The notes below the pieces were generated by a model that was not told where the DNA came from, made no database searches, and worked only from the letters and a program-made list of their open reading frames with translations. The position numbers were made by a program, and so were the translations under genes. From Geothermobacter ehrlichii (GTDB taxonomy: Bacteria; Desulfobacterota; Desulfuromonadia; Desulfuromonadales; Geothermobacteraceae), in contig NZ_VNIB01000002.1 of assembly GCF_008124615.1 (NCBI RefSeq), positions 62,001 to 126,000 on the forward strand: a stretch of 64,000 nt of DNA, given 5' to 3'. This document shows, one piece after another, positions 57,756-64,000 of the stretch (the stretch's first letter is position 1; each line of letters opens with the position of its first letter).

Positions 57756-59807
57756 GTGGCTGCCAGAGTGCTCATCGTTGACGATGACAGGCTCATGCGC
57801 CAGGTCCTCGGTGATCTGCTTCGGGAAAACGGTTTTGTGGTCATCGAGGCTGTCGACGGCAGGGAGGCCTGTGAAAGATGCCTTCGGGCCTCCCCCGACG
57901 CTGTCATTCTCGATCTGGTGATGCCGGTGATGGACGGCGCCGAGACCTGCAGGACTCTTCGAAAACAGCCTCAATTCAGGCATCTTCCCATTCTGATGCT
58001 CACCTCGCGGGTCGATTCGCCCGGTACGGTCAATCCCTTTACCCTCGGCGCAGACGACTATCTGGCCAAGCCGTTCGATGCCGAGGATCTGCTGGCCCGG
58101 CTGCAGGCGTGCATCATCAAGAAGAACGCCCAGGAAGCGCTGGAAACCCGGGCCAGGGATTACCGGGCGCTGCTCGACATCTCCGAATCGATCGCCGACA
58201 GCGTCGAAACCGGCCAGATCCTGCGCCGTATCGTTCGCAAAATCGCCGGTCATATCGCGGACATCGAACGCTGCAGCATCGCCGTCATTCAGGAAGACGG
58301 TGCCGCCGGCTACATTCTCGCCTCGAGCGACGATGATTCGCTCAGGGAATTGCGCATCGACCTCGGCAACTATCCCGAAATCAGGCAGGTCATCGAAAGC
58401 GGTGAGCCGCTGCTGGTGACCGACATCGAAAGCGATCCCCTGTTCGACCGGGTCCGTCACCTGCTGATCGATCGTGATTTCAACGCCGTTCTGGTGTTGC
58501 CGGTTCACCACCAGCAGAGGGTGATCGGGGTGATGGTCCTGCGCGCCCGCCGGGAGCGGCCGGCTCTCAGTCCGAGCGAAATCGAATTCTGCCAGCTGAT
58601 CGCCGACGTGGCGGCCGGTCCGCTGACCAATGCCCGGTTCTTCAGTCATCTGCGCCGTGAATCGGCGGCCCTGCGCCAGGCCAAGTCGGTGCTGGAAGAC
58701 GAGTTGCGCATCAAGGCCATCTACGAGGAGCTGTTCGACAATGCCTCTGACGGCCTGGTGGCCGTCAACGCGGCCGGGCAGATCGAGTTTGTCAACCGGC
58801 GGGCCCTGGAGATGGTTGGACTGACGCGTGACGAACTGCAGGGGGCGCTGGTGGAGAACCTGCTCGACCGGCCGGCTCTGCGCCGGGCCATCGTCTGCTG
58901 GCGTTCCGGCCGCGGGGAGGAGGAGGGCGGACGCGTCCGTTTCGATCTCGTCATGCAGACCCGCAACCGGGGACGGCGCTGCTTTTCCGTCAGCGCCAAC
59001 CGCGAGCCGGTACTGAACGATCTGACCATCGTCGCCTTTCGTGACGTCACCGAAAAGCGCCGCATGGAGGCCGAGCTGCGTCAGACCCATGCCCACCTCG
59101 CCGAGTCGAATCGCCGGCTGCGCGAGCTCGACCGGTTCCGGGCCGAATTTCTCAACACCGCCACCCACGAACTGCGGGTACCGGTGACCATCGTCCACGG
59201 TTACTGTGCCCTGCTGCGTGACAGCCTGGGGAACGCCCTGAACGGCAGCCAGCGGGAGTTTCTCGACGCCGCCTTCGAAAGCAGCGAACGGTTGGTCGAC
59301 CTGGTCAACAACATGCTCGACCTTTCCCGTTTCGAGGCGGGAAAGATGCGCATCGACATGGGACCGAACGACATTGTCGACACCGTTTTCGAGGTTTGCC
59401 ACGATCTCGGTTCCATCGCCGAAAAAGAGGGCCTGACGCTCAGAATCGACCCGCCGCCGGAGCGCAAGGCCCTGTTCGACCGGCAGACCATCCAGAGGGT
59501 GCTGGTCAATCTGCTCAGCAACGCCATCAAGTTCACCCCGGCCGGGGGCGAGGTGCGGATCCGTTTCGACCGGAACGAGCATGAGCTGCTGGTTTCGGTC
59601 GAGGATACCGGCAAGGGGATACCGGCCGAGCAGTTGCCGCAGCTCTTCGACGAATTCACCCAGGTCGGCCGCGACGATGCCCGGCGCGGCAGTGGCCTCG
59701 GCCTGTCCATCTGTCGCAAGATCGTCGAATCGCACGGTGGCCGCATCTGGGCCGAAAGCCGGCCCGGATGCGGCAGCCGCTTCACCTTCACCCTGCCGCT
59801 GGCCTGA
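57756..59807 (+). CDS. REC-GAF-PAS sensor histidine kinase
   Basis: 683 residues. A receiver domain is N-terminal (LIVDDDRLMRQ, phosphoacceptor Asp53 in LDLVMPVMDG, Lys in LAKPFD). A GAF domain follows (about 135-295), then PAS (about 325-440), then HisKA with His in FLNTATHELRVPV. The HATPase_c domain has N-box LLSNAIKFTP, G1 EDTGKGIP and G2 RRGSGLGLSIC. There are no membrane segments, so the protein is cytoplasmic and its input REC is probably phosphorylated by another kinase. Start GTG 57756 with GGAGG 5 bases before. No partner response regulator is adjacent. Confidence 0.9.
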   Translation: MAARVLIVDDDRLMRQVLGDLLRENGFVVIEAVDGREACERCLRASPDAVILDLVMPVMDGAETCRTLRKQPQFRHLPILMLTSRVDSPGTVNPFTLGADDYLAKPFDAEDLLARLQACIIKKNAQEALETRARDYRALLDISESIADSVETGQILRRIVRKIAGHIADIERCSIAVIQEDGAAGYILASSDDDSLRELRIDLGNYPEIRQVIESGEPLLVTDIESDPLFDRVRHLLIDRDFNAVLVLPVHHQQRVIGVMVLRARRERPALSPSEIEFCQLIADVAAGPLTNARFFSHLRRESAALRQAKSVLEDELRIKAIYEELFDNASDGLVAVNAAGQIEFVNRRALEMVGLTRDELQGALVENLLDRPALRRAIVCWRSGRGEEEGGRVRFDLVMQTRNRGRRCFSVSANREPVLNDLTIVAFRDVTEKRRMEAELRQTHAHLAESNRRLRELDRFRAEFLNTATHELRVPVTIVHGYCALLRDSLGNALNGSQREFLDAAFESSERLVDLVNNMLDLSRFEAGKMRIDMGPNDIVDTVFEVCHDLGSIAEKEGLTLRIDPPPERKALFDRQTIQRVLVNLLSNAIKFTPAGGEVRIRFDRNEHELLVSVEDTGKGIPAEQLPQLFDEFTQVGRDDARRGSGLGLSICRKIVESHGGRIWAESRPGCGSRFTFTLPLA

Positions 59808-60037
59808 GAGCGGCCTGTCGTTACCCGCATGCAGGTCCGCTCGCTATTGCGTCATGGAGACCATCCCTCAGGTCGCTCTGCTGCATGCTTTCAGTTTGCC
59901 GCCATCACGCCGTTTTTTCAGTCGTTTTAACTGACGGATTTTGTCAGAAAAATAATTGACAGCATCACTCAGGTATGTTAGTTGTTTGGGCATCGTCCGC
60001 AAGGGGACGATGCGATTACCGAGGGACGGAGGCTGCC
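59808..60037. other. Intergenic region before cysE
   Basis: 230 bases. Nothing gene-like is visible. A promoter candidate lies at 59956-59983: TTGACA, 16 bases, TTAGTT (or TAGTTG with 17). This would drive the cysE-iscR-iscS-iscU string. No IscR operator was recognised with confidence. Confidence 0.5.
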
Positions 60038-60733
60038 GTGTTTCAGACATTGCGCGAAGACTTCAAGGTTGTTTTCGAGAGGGATCCCGCCGTACGCAGC
60101 GTGCTGGAGATTATCCTCTGCTATCCGGGTTTCCATGCCATCCTCTTCTACCGGCTGGCGCACTGGCTCTGGACCCGCAAATTCTACCTGCTCGGCCGCT
60201 TCGTTTCGCATCTCGGGCGGTTCTTCACCGGCATCGAAATCCATCCCGGGGCCAGAATCGGCAAGGGGTTCTTCATCGATCACGGCATGGGCGTGGTCAT
60301 TGGCGAGACGGCCGAGATAGGCGACAACTGCACCCTCTACCACGGCGTCACTCTCGGCGGTACCTCCTGGGCCAAGGAGAAGCGGCATCCGACGCTCGGC
60401 GACAATGTTATCGTCGGTTCCGGCGCCAAGGTTCTTGGCCCGTTTCGTGTCGGCGACAACAGCAAGATCGGCTCGAACTCGGTGGTGGTCAAGGAGGTTC
60501 CAGACAATTCGACGGTGGTCGGCATTCCCGGCAAGGTGGTGATTTCCGAGGGCAGAAAGGCCGAGCAGAAGGTCGATCTCGAGCACGGCAAGCTGCCCGA
60601 CCCCGAGGCCAAGGCCATCTCCTGCCTCTTCGACCAGATCCGGACCCTCGAGAAGCAGGTGAAGGAGTTGACCGCCGAACAGGAGCGCCTCCGGGCCGAG
60701 CTGGCGGCACAGGACCAGGCCAAGAGTGCCTGA
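60038..60733 (+). CDS. cysE: Serine O-acetyltransferase
   Basis: 231 residues, the shorter CysE type found beside isc genes. After a helical N-terminal domain, left-handed beta-helix hexapeptide repeats run from about residue 65 to 170 ([57 protein letters not shown]). [11 protein letters not shown] and [12 protein letters not shown] carry catalytic positions. A charged coiled-coil tail follows. It supplies O-acetylserine for cysteine synthesis, the substrate of IscS encoded downstream. Start GTG 60038 with ACGGAGG. Confidence 0.95.
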   Translation: MFQTLREDFKVVFERDPAVRSVLEIILCYPGFHAILFYRLAHWLWTRKFYLLGRFVSHLGRFFTGIEIHPGARIGKGFFIDHGMGVVIGETAEIGDNCTLYHGVTLGGTSWAKEKRHPTLGDNVIVGSGAKVLGPFRVGDNSKIGSNSVVVKEVPDNSTVVGIPGKVVISEGRKAEQKVDLEHGKLPDPEAKAISCLFDQIRTLEKQVKELTAEQERLRAELAAQDQAKSA

Positions 60734-60751
60734 GGAAAAAGAGGACGGTTC

Positions 60752-61174
60752 ATGCGTCTGTCGACAAAGGCCCAGTATGCGGTGCGGGCCATGGTCAGTC
60801 TCAGCCTCCACGCCGACGAAGGGCCGGTTTCCATCAAGGACATTTCGGCCCGGGAAGCGATTTCGCTTCCCTACCTGGAGCAGCTTTTCGTCAAGCTGCG
60901 GCGGGGAGAGATCGTCACCAGCGTGCGGGGTCCCGGCGGCGGTTACCGGCTGGCCCGTCCGGCTTCGGACATTCGCATCGACGAGATCATCGACAGCGTC
61001 GAGGAGACGCTGGTTCCCGTCTCATGCATGGATGAGAAGGGCCGCTGTGTCTGCGACGACCAGTGCGTCACCCACAATGTCTGGCAGGGGCTGGGAGAGC
61101 GGATCCGTTCCTTTCTCGCCTCGATCACCCTCGAGGATCTGACCCGCGAGGCCAGGCAGAAGTTAGAACAATAA
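60752..61174 (+). CDS. iscR: Rrf2-family Fe-S cluster regulator, IscR-like
   Basis: 140 residues. The winged helix (AQYAVRAMVSLSLHADEGPVSIKDISAREAISLPYLEQLF) is typical of Rrf2 proteins. Cluster ligands match IscR: Cys92, Cys99 (or Cys101), Cys105 and His108. It probably senses Fe-S or cysteine supply and represses this operon. In many delta-type bacteria the homologue is annotated simply as Rrf2. It lies 18 bases after cysE and 43 before iscS. Confidence 0.92.
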   Translation: MRLSTKAQYAVRAMVSLSLHADEGPVSIKDISAREAISLPYLEQLFVKLRRGEIVTSVRGPGGGYRLARPASDIRIDEIIDSVEETLVPVSCMDEKGRCVCDDQCVTHNVWQGLGERIRSFLASITLEDLTREARQKLEQ

Positions 61175-61217
61175 AGGAATTTTCGGGCCTGCGCATCGGG
61201 CCTGCAGGAGGCAAAAG

Positions 61218-62429
61218 GTGAAACAGATCTATCTCGACAACAACGCCACCACTCCGGTCCATCCCGAAGTTCTGGAGGCGATGCTTCCCTTCTACCGCGA
61301 CCAGTTCGGCAACCCCTCCAGCGTTCACTGGGCGGGGAGGGCCGTGTCCGGAGCGGTCGAAAAGGCGCGGGAGCAGGTGGCCGCCCTGATCAACTGCTCG
61401 CCGGCGGAGGTCGTCTTTACCTCCTGCGGCAGCGAAGGCGACAACATGGCCCTGAAGGGGACGGTCGACGCTCTGCGCGACAAGGGGAATCACATCATCA
61501 CCACCAAGGTGGAACATCCCGCCGTGCTCGAAACCTGCAAGTATCTCGAGCGCACCGGCTGCGAAGTGACCTATCTCTCCGTCGACCAGGACGGCATGCT
61601 CGATCTGGCCGAGCTGGAAGCCGCCATCACCGAAAGGACCATTCTGATTTCGGTGATGTGGGGCAACAACGAAACCGGCAATATCTTTCCCATCGAGGAG
61701 ATCGGGCAGATCGCCCGCAAGTACAAGATCCGTTTCCATACCGACGCGGTGCAGGCGGTGGGCAAGGTTCCGGTCGATGTGAAGAAGGCCGGCGTCGACA
61801 TGCTGGTGCTTTCGGGGCACAAGATCGGTGCGCCCAAAGGGGTCGGCGCCATCTACATCAAGCGGGGCACCCGCATGACGCCGCTGCTGCACGGTGGGCA
61901 CCAGGAGCGGAACCGGCGCGCCGGCACTCACAACGTCGCCGGCATTGTCGCCCTCGGCAAGGCCTGTGAGATAGCCGGCCGCGACCTGGAGAAGAACGCC
62001 GCCCACATGCGTCGGCTGCGCGACAAGCTCGAGGCGGGAATCAAGGCTGCCATTCCGCAGATCAAGCTGAACGGTCATCCCGATCCCGACAAGCGGCTGC
62101 CCAACACCCTCAATGTCAGCTTCGCCTACATTGAGGGTGAATCGCTGCTGCTCAATCTCGACATGTACGGCATCGCCGCTTCCAGCGGTTCGGCCTGCAC
62201 CTCCGGCTCGCTGGAGCCGTCGCACGTGCTGGGCGCCATGTGCGTCGAGGTGACCCTGGCGCATTCGAGCACCCGCTTCTCCCTGGGGCCGCAGAATACC
62301 GAAGAGGAGATCGATTTCGTCCTCGACGTACTGCCCAAGACCGTCCAGCGGCTGCGCGAAATGAGCCCCCTGTACAACTGCCGCAACGAAGAACAGTGCG
62401 AAACCTGCGAAACCATCCGGCGACTCTGA
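61218..62429 (+). CDS. iscS: Cysteine desulfurase, IscS/NifS type
   Basis: 403 residues. It removes sulfur from cysteine for Fe-S clusters and thio-tRNA. The N-terminus IYLDNNATTPVHPEVLEAMLPFY is NifS-like. The PLP-binding Lys is in LSGHKIGAPKG, and the persulfide Cys is in SSGSACTSGSLEPSHVL. A C-terminal tail adds three Cys (NCRNEEQCETC), a feature of this subgroup. AGGAGG precedes the start. iscU follows after 29 bases. Confidence 0.96.
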   Translation: MKQIYLDNNATTPVHPEVLEAMLPFYRDQFGNPSSVHWAGRAVSGAVEKAREQVAALINCSPAEVVFTSCGSEGDNMALKGTVDALRDKGNHIITTKVEHPAVLETCKYLERTGCEVTYLSVDQDGMLDLAELEAAITERTILISVMWGNNETGNIFPIEEIGQIARKYKIRFHTDAVQAVGKVPVDVKKAGVDMLVLSGHKIGAPKGVGAIYIKRGTRMTPLLHGGHQERNRRAGTHNVAGIVALGKACEIAGRDLEKNAAHMRRLRDKLEAGIKAAIPQIKLNGHPDPDKRLPNTLNVSFAYIEGESLLLNLDMYGIAASSGSACTSGSLEPSHVLGAMCVEVTLAHSSTRFSLGPQNTEEEIDFVLDVLPKTVQRLREMSPLYNCRNEEQCETCETIRRL

Positions 62430-62458
62430 CCTGAAACATGTGAAGGAGACAGTGAACG

Positions 62459-62833
62459 ATGTACACCGAAAAAGTCATGGACCATTTCCAGAACCCGCGC
62501 AATGTCGGCGAGATTCCCGATGCCGACGGAGTCGGTGAGGTGGGCAACGCCTCCTGTGGCGATATCATGAAGATCTACCTCAAGGTCGAGAACGACGTCA
62601 TCAAGGACATCAAGTTCAAGACCTTCGGCTGCGGCGCCGCCATCGCCACGTCGTCGATGGTGACCGAAATGGCCCTGGGCAAGACCATCGACGAGGCGCT
62701 GGAGCTGACCAATCAGGCTGTCGCCGAGGCCCTCGACGGGCTGCCGGCGCAGAAGATGCACTGTTCCAACCTGGCGGCCGACGCGCTGCACGAGGCGATC
62801 AAGAACTACCGGGAAAACCGGAAGAAGAACTGA
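62459..62833 (+). CDS. iscU: Fe-S cluster assembly scaffold, IscU/NifU N-terminal type
   Basis: 124 residues. The three scaffold Cys are present: GNASCGD, FGCGAAIATSS and KMHCSNLA. The sequence ends after the NifU-N domain, with no Fe-S binding or NFU domain, so it is a scaffold only. It partners IscS encoded upstream. No HscA/HscB/Fdx genes follow; a terminator then mnmA comes next. Confidence 0.96.
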   Translation: MYTEKVMDHFQNPRNVGEIPDADGVGEVGNASCGDIMKIYLKVENDVIKDIKFKTFGCGAAIATSSMVTEMALGKTIDEALELTNQAVAEALDGLPAQKMHCSNLAADALHEAIKNYRENRKKN

Positions 62834-62864
62834 CGTCGCCGCAAGGTGCCGTCGTCAGACCGGG

Positions 62865-62901
62865 AGGGCAGGCCGCGCGGCGGTTTGCCCTTCTGTTTTT
62901 T
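62865..62901 (+). terminator. Intrinsic terminator of the cysE-isc operon
   Basis: AGGGCA (62865-62870) pairs with TGCCCT (62886-62891), with an inner CCGC-GCG-GCGG stem separated by symmetric internal mismatches, followed by TTCTG and six T. Confidence 0.75.
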
Positions 62902-62987
62902 CCGGTCGTCGGCCCGCTGGCGTTTTCCCCGGCTTTCGGCTATAGTTGCGGCGCTTCGGACCCGCACAAGAGGATGTAGTCACACCG

Positions 62988-64000
62988 ATGGACGATCTGC
63001 TGCTGACAAAGGAAAGAAAGCGTGTCGTCGTCGCCATGAGCGGCGGCGTCGACTCCTCGGTCACCGCCGCCCTGCTCAAGGAGCGAGGACACGAGGTGAT
63101 CGGCATGACCATGCAGATCTGGGACTATTCCCGCTTCGAGGCGCCGGATGGCGAGACCTTCGGCACCTGCTGCTCGCTGGACGACGTCTATGACGCCCGC
63201 CGGGTCGCCGAACAGCTCGACATCCCCTTCTACGTGATCAATTTCGAGGACGCTTTCCAGCAGGCGGTCATCGATCCTTTCTGCGACGCCTATTTCAACG
63301 GACGCACGCCCAATCCCTGTGTGCTGTGCAACCAGATTCTCAAGTTCGAACGGCTGCTGCGCAAGGCCCGCGAGCTGCAGGCCGACTATCTGGTGACCGG
63401 CCATTACGCCCGCATCGAGTTCGCCGACGGCCGCTACCGCCTGCGCAAGGGGCTGGATGACAGCAAGGACCAGTCGTACTTTCTCTTCACCCTGACCCAG
63501 GAGCAGATGGCGATGGTCCGGTTTCCGCTGGGAGACATGACCAAACAGGAGGTCAGGGAGCACGCCGAACGTCTGGGCCTGCGGGTGGCGGAAAAGCCCG
63601 AAAGCCAGGATATCTGTTTCGTTCCCGACGGTGACTATGTGCGTTTTCTCGAGGAGGAACGCGGCGCCGGCCGCAAGGACGGCGACATCGTTCACGTCAG
63701 CGGCAAGGTGCTGGGACGTCACCGGGGAACCTACCGTTACACCATCGGCCAGCGGCGGGGGCTTGGCCTGAGCTGGAGCGAGCCGCTGTACGTTGTCGCC
63801 ATCGACGCCGAAAAGAACCGGGTCGTCGTCGGCGAAAAACGCCACCTTGCAGCCGGGGAGCTGCACATGGAGCAGGTCAACTGGCTGATCGCCCCGCCTG
63901 TCGGGGCCTTTCGCGCCGCCTGCCGCATCCGGTACCGGCACCGGGAGGTGCCGGCAAGCGTCAAAGCGGTCGATGGCGGCCGCGTCCGCGTGGTTTTCGA
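62988..64000 (+). CDS. mnmA: tRNA-specific 2-thiouridylase MnmA (partial, runs off the window)
   Basis: The frame is open from ATG 62988 to the window end (337 codons). The PP-loop SGGVDSSV is at residues 18-25. Catalytic Cys residues are in [10 protein letters not shown] and [10 protein letters not shown], and [19 protein letters not shown] is the central domain motif. It forms 2-thiouridine at position 34 of tRNA using sulfur delivered from IscS, encoded just upstream. A terminator lies between them, so expression may be separate. The C-terminus is outside the window. Confidence 0.95.
   Translation, partial: MDDLLLTKERKRVVVAMSGGVDSSVTAALLKERGHEVIGMTMQIWDYSRFEAPDGETFGTCCSLDDVYDARRVAEQLDIPFYVINFEDAFQQAVIDPFCDAYFNGRTPNPCVLCNQILKFERLLRKARELQADYLVTGHYARIEFADGRYRLRKGLDDSKDQSYFLFTLTQEQMAMVRFPLGDMTKQEVREHAERLGLRVAEKPESQDICFVPDGDYVRFLEEERGAGRKDGDIVHVSGKVLGRHRGTYRYTIGQRRGLGLSWSEPLYVVAIDAEKNRVVVGEKRHLAAGELHMEQVNWLIAPPVGAFRAACRIRYRHREVPASVKAVDGGRVRVVF

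Overview
This 64-kb window is a GC-rich (roughly 60 percent or more by eye) chromosomal segment of ordinary bacterial housekeeping DNA with a few accessory modules. The best guess is a member of the Desulfuromonadia (the Geobacter/Desulfuromonas/Pelobacter relatives). The reasons are: a leucine T-box leader in front of leuA in an otherwise Gram-negative genome (lipoproteins, OmpA, SecDF); the gene orders ilvB-ilvN-ilvC-psd-pssA-leuA and pheA-tyrA-aroA-cmk-ispH-rpsA; a c-type haem motif in a periplasmic sensor; many multi-domain c-di-GMP and phospho-signalling proteins; and a Sigma54-like promoter. The genus is not identifiable from the sequence alone. I see no tRNA, rRNA, CRISPR array, phage genes or transposase.

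Layout. 1-9.2 kb: branched-chain amino acid synthesis (ilvB end, ilvN, ilvC, leuA, leuC, leuD, leuB), interrupted by the phosphatidylethanolamine pair psd-pssA. leuA has its own promoter and a T-box attenuator. A MITE-like inverted-repeat element lies just upstream of the leuB promoter. 9.2-13.9 kb: an orphan EcfT, truA, a universal stress protein, rplM-rpsI, a 200-bp palindromic repeat, argC and a Cys-rich small protein. 13.9-18.1 kb (minus strand): an overlapping HD-GYP / GGDEF pair, the first carrying a periplasmic CxxCH haem motif. 18.4-27.1 kb: DUF2065-like protein, queA, tgt, yajC, secD, secF, a TPR protein, a beta-helix lipoprotein, recJ. 27.2-36.6 kb: an aminotransferase divergent from pheA-tyrA-aroA-cmk-ispH-rpsA, then sppA-ihfB. 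36.9-39.4 kb: an RluA-family synthase, lgt and a HAD phosphatase.

39.4-43.7 kb (minus strand) is the most distinctive locus: a small two-helix membrane protein, a 1082-residue fusion of a sodium/solute-symporter-like domain, a STAC-like linker, GAF and an RsbU/SpoIIE-type phosphatase, then a STAS antagonist and an RsbW-like ATPase. This is a complete partner-switching cascade whose input domain looks like a transporter. 44.0-53.4 kb: a run of overlapping envelope genes (TPR lipoprotein, LolB-like lipoprotein, oligopeptide-type binding lipoprotein, two ABC permeases split apart by an OmpA lipoprotein and a MshEN-only protein), then an NTF2-like protein, mutM, a thioesterase and a zinc-ribbon protein. 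53.5-57.5 kb: SlyD-like isomerase and class I fumarase on the minus strand, and ilvA. 57.7-64 kb: a REC-GAF-PAS-kinase behind a Sigma54-like promoter, then cysE-iscR-iscS-iscU and the start of mnmA, which together cover cysteine synthesis, sulfur mobilisation, Fe-S assembly and tRNA thiolation.

All calls come from reading translated sequence and motifs; no database search was run. Promoters and terminators are pattern matches only.
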